NCBI GenBank assembly: GCA_937876315.1
Contig: CALEHQ010000020.1
Span: 1-64,000 of the forward strand
Direction: 5' to 3'
Origin: an uncultured Actinomycetes bacterium
GTDB lineage: Bacteria; Actinomycetota; Acidimicrobiia; Acidimicrobiales; Acidimicrobilacustridaceae
DNA: 64,000 bases
Within the stretch, counting starts at the first letter, position 1. The number at the start of each line of letters is the position of its first letter. A program made the translations under genes and the position numbers. The notes beneath the pieces are model-generated. The model saw only the letters and a program-made list of their open reading frames with translations. It was not told where the DNA came from and did no database searches. Of the stretch, positions 31,961-40,759 are shown one piece after another.

Positions 31961-33463
31961 GTGAACGCGGACGACACTGGGCAACCACCCGCTCAACAAT
32001 CTGGCCGCGCACTCGCGGGACGCGTTCTCGCACAGCGATATCAATTGCAATCCCAATTAGCCGTTGGCGGAATGGCAGAAGTGTGGGAAGCCAACGACCT
32101 CGTGCTCGGTCGCGCTGTCGCAGTGAAAATTCTACATCCCCAGTTCGCGAATGATCCCGTGGTGCGGCAACGCTTTCACATCGAAGCAGTCGCAGCCGCA
32201 AGGCTCGTTGACCCATCAATTGTTGCAATTTATGACACTGTCGACCTTGACGGTTGCGACGTGATCGTCATGGAACTTGTTCGTGGTCGCACGCTGCGCG
32301 ACTTTCTCGACGAGCGCGGTGCACTTGATCCGATCGAAGTCGTTCACATTGGCGCAGAAGTTGCCGGAGCGCTCGCAGTTGCTCACAAAGCAGGCGTCAT
32401 TCATCGCGACATCAAGCCCGCGAACATTCTCCTTTCCGATGACGGTCGCGTTCTGGTAACCGATTTCGGCATCGCCAAGGTTCTCGATGAACCCGACCTC
32501 ACTCGTACCGCTCAAGTTCTCGGAACTGTGAAGTACCTCGCCCCCGAACAGGTTGAGGGTGGTCCAGTCGATGGGCGAACTGACCTCTATGCACTAGGCG
32601 CCGTTCTCTACGAAGCGGTGTGCGGTGAGGCACCATTTCGCGCCGAAACTCCCGCAGCGCTTGCGCTTGCTCGCATGCACCGAGATCCCACGAGGCCATC
32701 ACTCGTCCTCACGGAAATTCCTGTAGACCTCGAAACCGCAGTGATGCGCGCAATGTCTCGCGCCCCTGGTGATCGCTTCGCTTCTGCAAATGACATGCGA
32801 GCCGCTCTCCTATCGACGCGGCTTGATGTGCCCGCCGATCCTGAAACAGATTCCGCGGCAGCCGACCTTCCCCCTCGCCCTCCCCGAGCAAAGCGAGGAC
32901 GGTCTGGAGTTTTTGTCACACTCATTGTTGTCGGAGTCCTCCTGCTTATTGCGTTGCTCGTTGCAAACACCGATGCCGGCCGGACTTTTCTTTCCAATCA
33001 ACCAACAACCACGACCACAACACCGCGACAACTAGCAATCTCGACCGCGCATTCGTTTGACCCCTCCGACAGAACCGGCTTTGAAAACGAGTCGGCCGCC
33101 ATGAACGCCGTCGATGCGGACGCGCTTACGTCTTGGTCAACCGAGACGTACACCTCACGCAGGTTTGGAAACCTCAAAGCCGGGGTCGGTCTTGTGATTG
33201 ATCTCGCTGCCGAAGGTGTCGTTGGCTCGATTGCAATCGACTCGCCTTCGAATGGTTGGTCGGTTGAGGCCTATGTCGCTACTGGTGCACCGACCACGCT
33301 TGCCGGTTGGGGTCCAATCGTTACCTCGGCAACAGACATCAGGGGTTCGGTAACTCTCAACCTCCGCAAGGCGCAGGGCAACGCGATTCTGCTGTGGATC
33401 ACCGAACTCAAAGACACACCACCGTGGCAGGTCACCATCACCGACGTGATTGTCACCTCCTAA
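31961..33463 (+). CDS. transmembrane Ser/Thr protein kinase with discoidin-like extracellular domain
   Basis: 500 residues from the GTG at 31961. Kinase domain about 26-285: glycine loop VGGMAEVW, ATP-binding Lys56 (VAVK), HRDIKPAN (148-154), DFG (168-170) and the APE helix (LAPEQ) are all intact, so it should be active. A proline-rich, basic linker precedes a single helix (316-335). The extracellular part (about 365-498) has the galactose-binding/discoidin signature with DALTSWSTETY and GVGLVIDL. In mycobacteria a comparable pseudokinase plus tail is fused to MviN/MurJ. Here the kinase stands alone and its catalytic residues are present. Likely role: control of envelope synthesis. Confidence 0.88.
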   Translation: MNADDTGQPPAQQSGRALAGRVLAQRYQLQSQLAVGGMAEVWEANDLVLGRAVAVKILHPQFANDPVVRQRFHIEAVAAARLVDPSIVAIYDTVDLDGCDVIVMELVRGRTLRDFLDERGALDPIEVVHIGAEVAGALAVAHKAGVIHRDIKPANILLSDDGRVLVTDFGIAKVLDEPDLTRTAQVLGTVKYLAPEQVEGGPVDGRTDLYALGAVLYEAVCGEAPFRAETPAALALARMHRDPTRPSLVLTEIPVDLETAVMRAMSRAPGDRFASANDMRAALLSTRLDVPADPETDSAAADLPPRPPRAKRGRSGVFVTLIVVGVLLLIALLVANTDAGRTFLSNQPTTTTTTPRQLAISTAHSFDPSDRTGFENESAAMNAVDADALTSWSTETYTSRRFGNLKAGVGLVIDLAAEGVVGSIAIDSPSNGWSVEAYVATGAPTTLAGWGPIVTSATDIRGSVTLNLRKAQGNAILLWITELKDTPPWQVTITDVIVTS

Positions 33464-33480
33464 ACCCCATGCTTCGTGGG

Positions 33481-33486
33481 TAGGAT
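33481..33486 (+). promoter_or_regulatory. -10 box TAGGAT, leaderless small membrane gene
   Basis: TAGGAT ends seven bases before the ATG at 33494. Confidence 0.55.
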
Positions 33487-33493
33487 CGCATCT

Positions 33494-33910
33494 ATGGACA
33501 CGGGCTCGGACGCGTCAACCAACGGAAGCACTGAATCAACCGCGCCAACACCACCGCGTTCGATTCCTACGGTTGGGGCGGCATCTTCGCTGATTGGCGG
33601 CGACTGGCCGGCCCAAGCCGCCGACGCCATCGTCAACGCCGTCGAAACCGTACGCGACCGAACGACCACGCCGATCATGAAGATCGCTCGGGGTTTGGTT
33701 TTCGGTGTCTTCGCCGGAACGATCATCGTCGTCATCGTGATCCTGGCAATCATCGGCGCCATTCGACTTCTCGACGAAGTCCTGCCCTCAGGCGTTTGGT
33801 TGCCCTATCTCATTCTCGGGGTGCTGTTTACCGTGGTCGGAGCCCTTTTGTTCCGCCGTCGCAACGCACCTGCCCCGTCACCTGCTGTCGGCAAGACCAC
33901 AAAACGCTAA
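33494..33910 (+). CDS. two-helix membrane protein, unknown family
   Basis: 138 residues. A Ser/Thr/Pro-rich N-terminal region (about 1-55) precedes two helices, FGVFAGTIIVVIVILAIIGAI and VWLPYLILGVLFTVVGALLF, and a short basic end. No function is recognised. It lies between the kinase and trxB, a place held by sigM and an anti-sigma factor in mycobacteria, but it resembles neither. An upstream in-frame start at 33476 is possible; 33494 is favoured by the TAGGAT box. Confidence 0.6.
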   Translation: MDTGSDASTNGSTESTAPTPPRSIPTVGAASSLIGGDWPAQAADAIVNAVETVRDRTTTPIMKIARGLVFGVFAGTIIVVIVILAIIGAIRLLDEVLPSGVWLPYLILGVLFTVVGALLFRRRNAPAPSPAVGKTTKR

Positions 33911-33983
33911 GTGGTTTTGCCGCTCACCTCATCCCCCATCACCTGACATGATCCGCGTTGATCATTGACTTCTGGAGTTCCTC

Positions 33984-34943
33984 GTGCCTGAGATTCGTAA
34001 CGTCATCATCATCGGTTCCGGTCCCGCTGGCTTGACCAGCGCGATCTATACCTCCCGCGCCAACTTGGCCCCCCTGCTCATCGAGGGCGAACCATCCTCA
34101 ACCAGCGATCAGCCCGGCGGTCAGCTCATGCTCACCACCGAAGTCGAGAATTTTCCTGGTTGGCCCGACGGCATCATGGGTCCCGAACTCATGATGAAGT
34201 TCCGTGAACAGGCACTGCGCTTCGGTACCGAAATCGTCACCCGTAAAGTGAGCAAGGTCGATCTTTCCGCTCGTCCCTTCAAGGTCTGGATCGGCGATAC
34301 CGACGCACCCGAACCAACGCACCTCGCGCAGTCCATCATCGTTTCGACCGGTGCACGTTCACTCATGCTCGGGCTTGAAGAGGAAACGCGTCTTCTCGGT
34401 CATGGCCTCTCGACCTGTGCCACCTGCGATGGATTCTTTTTCCGTGATCACGACATCGCAGTCGTTGGCGGTGGCGATTCGGCCATAGAAGAAGCGCTTT
34501 TTCTGACGAAATTTGCCAAGACCGTCACGCTTGTTCACCGCCGCGACGAACTGCGCGCCTCGAAGATCATGCAAGACCGTCTCTTTGCCAACGAAAAAAT
34601 TCGTTTCGCGTGGAACTCAACGGTGACCGCCATTCAGGGCCAACAAACGGTCGAGGGGGTCACGCTCACCGACACCATTACCGGTGAAGAACGTCCGCTT
34701 GCCGTCACCGGTGTCTTCGTGGCCATCGGTCATCGGCCAAATACGGACCTGTTCGCCGGTCAACTCACCACCGACGAAAACGGTTACCTCGTGACCCACA
34801 ATGGCTCTCTCACCAACATTGAGGGTGTGTTTGCCTGTGGCGACGTACAGGACCACGTCTATCGCCAGGCCATTACCGCTGCCGGATCCGGCTGTATGGC
34901 AGCAATCGACTGTGAACGTTGGCTCGAGGCCAACGTTCACTAA
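33984..34943 (+). CDS. trxB: thioredoxin reductase
   Basis: 319 residues; reduces thioredoxin with NADPH. FAD-binding GSGPAGLTSAIYTSRANL, redox-active CATC, NADPH-binding VVGGGDSAIEEALFL and the C-terminal GVFACGDVQDHVYRQAITAAGSG are intact. It lies just before trxA with a 200-base gap that contains a LexA-type palindrome. Confidence 0.97.
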   Translation: MPEIRNVIIIGSGPAGLTSAIYTSRANLAPLLIEGEPSSTSDQPGGQLMLTTEVENFPGWPDGIMGPELMMKFREQALRFGTEIVTRKVSKVDLSARPFKVWIGDTDAPEPTHLAQSIIVSTGARSLMLGLEEETRLLGHGLSTCATCDGFFFRDHDIAVVGGGDSAIEEALFLTKFAKTVTLVHRRDELRASKIMQDRLFANEKIRFAWNSTVTAIQGQQTVEGVTLTDTITGEERPLAVTGVFVAIGHRPNTDLFAGQLTTDENGYLVTHNGSLTNIEGVFACGDVQDHVYRQAITAAGSGCMAAIDCERWLEANVH

Positions 34944-35068
34944 TCCCTGTCTGGGTAGCGATCGCGCTGCCCGGGAATCAAACCGACCCGCTGTAGCGTT
35001 GTCATCACCAGCGCAGCTCTTTCCGGAGATGCACAACGATCTGATGTTCTCAGTTAGCGAGCACTTAT

Positions 35069-35084
35069 TCGAACATTTGTTCGA
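35069..35084. promoter_or_regulatory. LexA/SOS box
   Basis: TCGAACATTTGTTCGA is a 16-base site with perfect outer arms (TCGAACA/TGTTCGA) and matches the actinobacterial SOS box TCGAAC-N4-GTTCGA. It lies 60 bases before the trxA start. The rest of the 200-base gap shows no gene. Confidence 0.7.
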
Positions 35085-35143
35085 TAAAAACAGATCTCAT
35101 CCAATTGGTCGGCACTCGCTGGCCACGACGTGAACGAGGAACC

Positions 35144-35470
35144 ATGTCCGAAAACATCGCCACCTATACCGATGCCACATTCGATGAGCAGATTGGCTCA
35201 TCGGCCGTACCCGTTGTCGTTGACTTCTGGGCCGAATGGTGTGGTCCTTGCAAGATGGTCGCCCCCATCCTTGAAGAGATCGCTGAAGAGCAGGCCGGCA
35301 GCCTGGCCATTGCCAAACTCAACGTGGATGACAATCCCGATGTTGCTCGTCGCTTCGGCGTCATGAGCATTCCCACCATGATCGTCTTCAAGGACGGTCA
35401 AGAGGCTGCTCGTATCGTGGGCGCCAAGGGCAAGTCACAACTCCTCGACGATTTCAAGCCGTTCATCTAA
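35144..35470 (+). CDS. trxA: thioredoxin
   Basis: 108 residues, standard length. The redox site WCGPC lies in DFWAEWCGPCKMVAPIL, and the cis-Pro loop is SIPTMIVF. The ATG follows GAGGAACC. It works with TrxB encoded upstream. A strong terminator follows. Confidence 0.97.
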   Translation: MSENIATYTDATFDEQIGSSAVPVVVDFWAEWCGPCKMVAPILEEIAEEQAGSLAIAKLNVDDNPDVARRFGVMSIPTMIVFKDGQEAARIVGAKGKSQLLDDFKPFI

Positions 35471-35517
35471 GGCGCTGCACTCGTCGACAACTGTCGACTC
35501 CCAGATTCAAGAACGAC

Positions 35518-35552
35518 GAAGGCCCCGGTTTCGACCGGGGCCTTCTGCATTT
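35518..35552. terminator. rho-independent terminator of trxA
   Basis: GAAGGCCCCGGT and ACCGGGGCCTTC pair perfectly around TTCG, followed by TGCATTTT. A second hairpin at 35600-35622 (CACAGCCT/AGGCTGTG) lies nearer the parB stop and may serve that gene. Confidence 0.85.
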
Positions 35553-35657
35553 TCAGATTCGAGGGCGCTACGACAACCAAGCGCCCCGTTTGGGTTGACC
35601 ACAGCCTCATCCACAGGCTGTGCAGAACCCTTCACCAAAGGTTTTGGTGGAGGTTTG

Positions 35658-36557
35658 TCAGTCCATCGGCTCTTTGCCGTCGACGATGACTCGGTAGACG
35701 CGCTCAAGGTCCTCGAGGGTTGAGAAGTCGATGACGATGCGTCCCTTGCGTTGACCCATCGAGACTGCAACCCGGGTATCAAGGTGATCGGAAAGCATTT
35801 CCTCGAGTTCAAGCAGGGGGGCGGGTCGAACGAGCGTCGGTGGCTTTGTCCCGGTAGCGGTCGGGCCTCCGGTTTCAGGCTCGGTCGCACCCCCATGCTC
35901 ACGCACCCGGTCCTCGACCTCGCGAACGGTGAGCTTCTCCGCGACGATGGCCTTGGCCAGCTTCTCCTGGAAGGCCCGATCTGGGGTTCCGAGCAACGCG
36001 CGGGCATGACCGGCCGACAACTGTCCTTCACCCAAGAGGCGCTGAATGCTGGTGGGCAACTGAAGGAGACGCATGGTGTTGGCAACCGCTGAGCGGCTCT
36101 TGCCAACACGGGTCGCCACCTGATCTTGGGTGAGCTTGAACTCTTCAATGAGCTGCTGATACGCCGCCGCTTCCTCGAGGGCGCCTAGATCCTCTCGGTG
36201 GAGGTTCTCGACGAGGGCCTGTTCAAGTGATCCTTCGTCCTCGGCGGTACGAACGATGGCGGGAATGGTCTGAAGACCAGCACGCTTGGCCGCGCGCCAG
36301 CGCCGCTCCCCCGCGATCAGTTCGTAGGAGTCCTCCCCAAGCTCGCGAACAAGAATCGGCTGAAGAACACCGACCGACCGAATCGAGGCCGAAAGGCTGA
36401 CGAGCGCCTCTTCGTCGAAATGGCTTCGTGGCTGGTAGGTATTGGCCACGATTTCCGAAATGGGGAGTTCTCGCAGGATCGCGTCGCTGTCCTGCAATCG
36501 TTCCGTGGTCGGGATGAGGGATCCGAGACCTTTACCGAGTCCGCTGCGGCGTGCCAC
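35658..36557 (-). CDS. parB: chromosome-partitioning protein ParB
   Basis: 299 residues. The N-terminal CTPase box (ELIAGERRWRAAKRAGL) and arginine patch, a helix-turn-helix that reads parS (LTQDQVATRVGKSRSAVANTMRLL) and a C-terminal dimer domain are present. GTG start at 36557, chosen for AAGGAGGT spacing; GTG at 36560 is adjacent. It overlaps the end of parA by 26 bases, so the pair is coupled. Two parS sites lie upstream of parA. Confidence 0.95.
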   Translation of the reverse strand: MARRSGLGKGLGSLIPTTERLQDSDAILRELPISEIVANTYQPRSHFDEEALVSLSASIRSVGVLQPILVRELGEDSYELIAGERRWRAAKRAGLQTIPAIVRTAEDEGSLEQALVENLHREDLGALEEAAAYQQLIEEFKLTQDQVATRVGKSRSAVANTMRLLQLPTSIQRLLGEGQLSAGHARALLGTPDRAFQEKLAKAIVAEKLTVREVEDRVREHGGATEPETGGPTATGTKPPTLVRPAPLLELEEMLSDHLDTRVAVSMGQRKGRIVIDFSTLEDLERVYRVIVDGKEPMD

Positions 36558-37428
36558 CACTGACCTCCTTGGCCAACTTCCGGTAGGCAGTTGCCCCCCG
36601 GCTACTTGGATCGAACGTGATGATTGGTTGTCCGAATCCGGGGGCCTCCGAGAGGCGCACCGAACGAGGGACGACTTCCCGGCAGACCTTGTCGCCGAAG
36701 TGCTCGCGCACGTCAGCCACAACGCCGTCGGAAAGATTTGTGCGGGCGTACATCACGAGCACGATTGCGCTGATCTCCAGCGCCGGGTTCAGGCTCTTCT
36801 GGATAAGCGCCACGTTCTTGGTGAGCTGCGTTAAGCCCTCGAGGGCGAAGTACTCACACTGAATGGGAACGAGCACCTCGGTGGCTGCGGCCATCGCATT
36901 CACCGTCAGGAGACCCAGCGACGGGGGACAGTCGATGAGCACAAAGTCATAATCGTCCTTAACCGAATCGATCGCCATCTTGAGGCGCATCTCACGACTA
37001 AAGGCCGGGACCAGTTCGATTTCGGCTCCCGCCAAGTCCAGACTGGCCGGGGCCACAAATAGATTGCGGACCACGGTCCCTTCGATGCAGTCCTCAAGGG
37101 GAACGTCATGGAGGATTACGTCGTACATGGAGGACTCAAGAGACCGGATATCGACCCCTAAGCCCGTTGAGGCGTTGCCCTGAGGGTCGAGATCGACCAC
37201 AAGGGTCCGGTAGCCCAACTCAGCGAGACAGGCGCTCAGATTGATCGAGGTTGTGGTCTTGCCCACGCCGCCCTTTTGGTTGGCGACAGCGATGATGCGG
37301 GGCAGGGTTCGCTCCGCGGAGATTGGTCGAGCTCCATCGACAACCGCTTCGGCAGCAGAGAGGTTCGGCGTCATCTTCACGCCGCGCTCTCCCCCGTCCG
37401 TCGCGCTAGCAGTTTCGTCAGATTCCAT
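36532..37428 (-). CDS. parA: chromosome-partitioning ATPase ParA
   Basis: 298 residues. Deviant Walker A AVANQKGGVGKTTTSINLSA, Walker A' VVDLDPQGNASTGLG and Walker B FVLIDCPPSLGLLT. It forms a nucleoid-bound gradient that moves ParB-parS complexes. The start at 37428 is used; an inner ATG at 37374 is possible. Longer frames upstream run across the parS sites and are rejected. Confidence 0.95.
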   Translation of the reverse strand: MESDETASATDGGERGVKMTPNLSAAEAVVDGARPISAERTLPRIIAVANQKGGVGKTTTSINLSACLAELGYRTLVVDLDPQGNASTGLGVDIRSLESSMYDVILHDVPLEDCIEGTVVRNLFVAPASLDLAGAEIELVPAFSREMRLKMAIDSVKDDYDFVLIDCPPSLGLLTVNAMAAATEVLVPIQCEYFALEGLTQLTKNVALIQKSLNPALEISAIVLVMYARTNLSDGVVADVREHFGDKVCREVVPRSVRLSEAPGFGQPIITFDPSSRGATAYRKLAKEVSGGTPQRTR

Positions 37429-37597
37429 GCGTCCCAACTCGGATTTGGCGGCACACACCGCAGTCGGAGAGCAACAATCGCTATGAGCGATGAAGCAACT
37501 GCCATCCTGCCCGTCCCGGCCCCTCGGGTCAAGGATTCCCACGACTACCGCCCGATTCCCTGCATTCTCCGCCCATGCGGGTCGGAACCGGCTGCAC

Positions 37598-37613
37598 TGT
37601 TCCACGTGAAACA
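37598..37613. other. parS site 1 (one mismatch)
   Basis: TGTTCCACGTGAAACA, one base from the parS consensus TGTTTCACGTGAAACA. It is ParB's centromere-like binding site, upstream of parA. Confidence 0.9.
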
Positions 37614-37645
37614 GTGCCGGAATCACCCTCGACCACTTCCAGATC

Positions 37646-37661
37646 TGTTTCACGTGAAACA
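37646..37661. other. parS site 2 (perfect)
   Basis: TGTTTCACGTGAAACA, an exact parS, 48 bases after site 1. Confidence 0.95.
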
Positions 37662-37681
37662 GATGGACCTAGACCGAGGGC

Positions 37682-38332
37682 CTAGAACAATGGTCGCTTC
37701 GCTGGCATCCCCACACGACGGGGATAGGTCTCAGGGCAAAGGCTGGTCTGTCGGAGCCGCCGCATTCCTGGCACGGGGGAGCCTTCGTCAACCATTCCAA
37801 GCGGGGCCAGGCCATCAGCGGGCCAGCGGTCAGTGTCTTCCGGGGGTTCGCTTACGACGAGGATGCCGTCGACTCGCAACAGTGGGGCGGCACATTCGGC
37901 AACCGTGGCCGGGGGGCCAAACGAACGGGCAGTCACCGCATCGGCCTGCGCTCGCCACTGCGGTGAGCGGCCAGTGTCCTCGGCGCGAGCCAATTCAGCG
38001 ACGACACGGCCCTCCCAGTTCAATGCCACAACCGCCTCGGCCAGCAGAGCCACCCTGCGCTCAAGAGAATCAAGCAGAACAACCCTGAGGTCGGGTCGGG
38101 CCTCGGCAATCACCAAGCCTGGGACACCGCCACCCGAGCCCAGATCAATCAATAGCGAGCCCTCGGGGAGGTCCTCGAGGGCAGCGATGAACCCTTCCGC
38201 ATGGGACACATGATCAAGCACCGGGCCTGGGCCAAGAACGCCGAGGCGCCGAGCTCGCTCAAGAACCTCGAGAAGTGGGGGAGAAGGCTGCACCCGGCCA
38301 TTGTCGCATCCGCACATGGAGGTATCAGGCAT
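37682..38332 (-). CDS. rsmG: 16S rRNA (guanine527-N7)-methyltransferase
   Basis: 216 residues from the ATG at 38332 (GGAG eight bases upstream). The SAM-binding motif is LIDLGSGGGVPGLVIAEARP, followed by LRVVLLDSLERRVALLAEAV and AVTARSF. It methylates G527 of 16S rRNA. It sits between the jag operon terminator and the parS/parA region, in the common order near oriC. Confidence 0.93.
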   Translation of the reverse strand: MPDTSMCGCDNGRVQPSPPLLEVLERARRLGVLGPGPVLDHVSHAEGFIAALEDLPEGSLLIDLGSGGGVPGLVIAEARPDLRVVLLDSLERRVALLAEAVVALNWEGRVVAELARAEDTGRSPQWRAQADAVTARSFGPPATVAECAAPLLRVDGILVVSEPPEDTDRWPADGLAPLGMVDEGSPVPGMRRLRQTSLCPETYPRRVGMPAKRPLF

Positions 38333-38360
38333 GACCGAGACTCCAGGCTTCCCTGCGTCC

Positions 38361-38398
38361 AAAAACAACAATGGCCCCGCACGAGGCGGGGCCATTGG
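38361..38398 (-). terminator. terminator of the rpmH-rnpA-yidD-yidC-jag operon
   Basis: CAATGGCCCCGC and GCGGGGCCATTG (38369-38397) pair perfectly. On the minus strand they are followed by TTGTTTTTG, so jag transcription ends here, before rsmG. Confidence 0.88.
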
Positions 38399-38416
38399 AA
38401 CAAACGGGGATGATGA

Positions 38417-39268
38417 TCAGGAAGGAATGATCACCACTCGGCGACGGGGTTCGTCGCCTTCAGAAGTCGTCGACACGCCCTCGAGGGCATTGACGGTGTC
38501 ATGCACGACCTTGCGGTCAGCCGAGCCCATGGGCTCTAGGGCCTTCTGTACGCCAGAGGAGCGGACTTCCTCGGCGACACCCTGGGTGAAGCGCTCAAGC
38601 GCCTCGCGGCGGCGTTGGCGGTAACCAGCGACGTCGAGACGAACTCGGCCAGCAGCGGTGCCAGAAACCTTGCGGTGGATGACCGTCCGGGAGAGTTCCT
38701 GGATAGCAGTAAGGGTGTTGCCCTTGGGTCCAACCAGGATTCCCAGATCACGTCCTTCGACGCGAACTTCGCTGGTGTCGTCATCAATCGAAACCGCTTC
38801 CACGCGGCCTTCGAGGTCAAATGCATCGACGAGGCCATCAAGGAACTCGGTAACGATGCGAGTGTGTTCAGCAAGATCGACATCAACAGTGTCAGTCAAA
38901 GTGGTGTTTTCCTTCTCAGTGGGCGCAGCCTTCTGAGCGCCACGGCGGCGATCAGGGCGTTTGCCGTTGGATGCTGGTGCTGCCGGAGTTTCGTCAGCGG
39001 CAGGGGTTGCGGGACGCTGCGACTGCTTGCGTCCGCCACCGTTGCCACTGCCCTTCTTGCGACGATCTCGTCGCTCAACCTTCGGTCGGGGACTCGTCGG
39101 GGCAATACGAGCGCGAACTCGAGCCTGACCCTTCATCTTCCCAAACAGACCCCGAGATGGTTCTTCGAGGATTTCAAATTCGGCATCGACTGTATCGACG
39201 CCCAATTGATCAAGTGCCGCGTCTTTCGCTTCTTCAACGCTGCGGCCGGTGATTTCCACCCACTCCAT
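38417..39268 (-). CDS. jag: Jag/KhpB RNA-binding protein
   Basis: 283 residues. Jag N-terminal domain (WVEITGRSVEEAKDAALDQL), an acidic/basic linker of about 60 residues, a KH domain with LVGPKGNTLTAIQEL (a GxxG-type loop) and a C-terminal R3H domain (YRQRRREALERF). It binds RNA and works with KhpA in cell elongation control in other bacteria. It follows yidC by six bases. Confidence 0.93.
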   Translation of the reverse strand: MEWVEITGRSVEEAKDAALDQLGVDTVDAEFEILEEPSRGLFGKMKGQARVRARIAPTSPRPKVERRDRRKKGSGNGGGRKQSQRPATPAADETPAAPASNGKRPDRRRGAQKAAPTEKENTTLTDTVDVDLAEHTRIVTEFLDGLVDAFDLEGRVEAVSIDDDTSEVRVEGRDLGILVGPKGNTLTAIQELSRTVIHRKVSGTAAGRVRLDVAGYRQRRREALERFTQGVAEEVRSSGVQKALEPMGSADRKVVHDTVNALEGVSTTSEGDEPRRRVVIIPS

Positions 39269-39274
39269 GTGGTG

Positions 39275-40465
39275 CTACCTCTTCTTTTTGCGCACCCGAG
39301 GCTGCAACGGCTGCGACGGTGATGCATCGCTGGCGTCGGTCGAGGGGGTCGACGGTGTCGACGCAGCGCGATCAGAACCCGTATCGGGTCCTTTGGAAGA
39401 ATCGCTGCCCTTGGTGTCTCGGGAACTGGTGGTGGTGCGACCGGTGGTCCGGCCGCCCTTGGAGGCGCCAGCTTTGGCTGGTGCCTTCGTCGAGCCCTTT
39501 GCAGCGCCACCCTTTGCGCCGGCATTCTTCGCCGGACGTGAGGTCGCACTGATCGACTTCGACTTTGACTTTTTGGCCTTCGGGGCAGCCTTGGGCTGCA
39601 CACCGAAACCAAACAGATGCTTCCAGGACTTAGTGCCGTCAGGGGCACTGATGCCATAGATGCTCTTCGAGATGAATGCCTGCTGACCGATTCGGTAGAT
39701 ATTCGACACCGCGAAGTACAGGACAAGGCCTGCAGGCAGACCAAACGAAATCACCGGCAAGAAGAACGGCATGATCTTCATGATCATCTGCTGCTGGCTA
39801 TTGGTCTGCGCTCCAGTCGTACGCCCTTGAATCTGGCGTTGCTGGATGAAGCCCGTGATTGCAACGATCACAATCAGAACCAGGAATGGCAGTGCATGCG
39901 CAATGCCCTGGTTCATTGCTTTGCTCGCACTCTCCGAGAGATCAAGGCCAAAGGCCTCCATCTGATAGGAGCTTGAGAGATCTTGGTACATCTTCGTCGA
40001 CGGGTTGATCCAATTCGGATCGAACACCCGTTCGAATGCCGGGGCCTTGGTGGGTGTTTCGCCGAGACCGAACTGGCTCGACACCCACCCAGCGTTGGCA
40101 CCGAGGTCACTGGCTCGGCGCGTAAGGCCGCTCAGTACTTGGTAGAGCACGAGGAAAACGGGCATCTGCACCAGGAGCGGCAAGCAGCCACCCAGAGGAT
40201 TGATGCTGTTTTCCTTATAAAACTTCAGAAGTTCTTCGTTGAGCTTCTGCCGATCGTCTTTGTACCGGGTCTGAATCTTCTTCATTTCCGGCTGAAGTTG
40301 CTGCATCACCATCATCGAGCGCGTGCCCTTGAGGGTCAACGGCGTCACGATGATCATCACGACCAACGTCAACAGGATGATCGCAACGGCATAGTTCCCG
40401 GTGGTGTCGTAGAAGAACGCCAACACTGACGCGAAGGCTTTAAAAAACGCTTCAAACGCTTCCAT
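39275..40465 (-). CDS. yidC: membrane-protein insertase YidC
   Basis: 396 residues. Short N-terminal part without the large gamma-proteobacterial periplasmic domain; five transmembrane segments start at VAIILLTLVVMIIVTPLTL. The charged cytoplasmic loop EMKKIQTRYKDDRQKLNEELL is conserved. The C-terminus (about 290-396) is a long basic, Ser/Lys-rich low-complexity tail, longer than in most relatives and perhaps ribosome-binding. Third gene of the rpmH operon after rnpA and yidD. Confidence 0.95.
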   Translation of the reverse strand: MEAFEAFFKAFASVLAFFYDTTGNYAVAIILLTLVVMIIVTPLTLKGTRSMMVMQQLQPEMKKIQTRYKDDRQKLNEELLKFYKENSINPLGGCLPLLVQMPVFLVLYQVLSGLTRRASDLGANAGWVSSQFGLGETPTKAPAFERVFDPNWINPSTKMYQDLSSSYQMEAFGLDLSESASKAMNQGIAHALPFLVLIVIVAITGFIQQRQIQGRTTGAQTNSQQQMIMKIMPFFLPVISFGLPAGLVLYFAVSNIYRIGQQAFISKSIYGISAPDGTKSWKHLFGFGVQPKAAPKAKKSKSKSISATSRPAKNAGAKGGAAKGSTKAPAKAGASKGGRTTGRTTTSSRDTKGSDSSKGPDTGSDRAASTPSTPSTDASDASPSQPLQPRVRKKKR

Positions 40466-40468
40466 TAA

Positions 40469-40759
40469 CTAAGCGGCCTTCCTATCGGGAACGGGATCCC
40501 ATCCGGAACCACCCCAAGGATGGCACCGACCCAGCCGTCGAACGGACAACCAGGACCCCCGCACGAACCCGTGGACCTCGAGAGCTTCGAGGGCGTAGGA
40601 CGAACAGGAGGGGACATAACGGCAGGGCGAAACCCTGCCTGCGAACACCCATTGATAGCCGCGCACACCCCGTGCCGTCAGACGCGCAGGGAGGGAAAGG
40701 CGACGCGGCGGGTCAGTTGCGGGCAAAGAATCGTGATTGTGCTGACAGGCCCCGCTCAT
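40469..40759 (-). CDS. yidD: membrane-protein insertion efficiency factor YidD
   Basis: 96 residues. [22 protein letters not shown] followed by SSYALEAL is the family signature with the conserved Cys pair. Its ATG overlaps the rnpA stop (ATGA, 40756-40759), so it is translationally coupled. It is thought to assist YidC. Confidence 0.92.
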   Translation of the reverse strand: MSGACQHNHDSLPATDPPRRLSLPARLTARGVRGYQWVFAGRVSPCRYVPSCSSYALEALEVHGFVRGSWLSVRRLGRCHPWGGSGWDPVPDRKAA

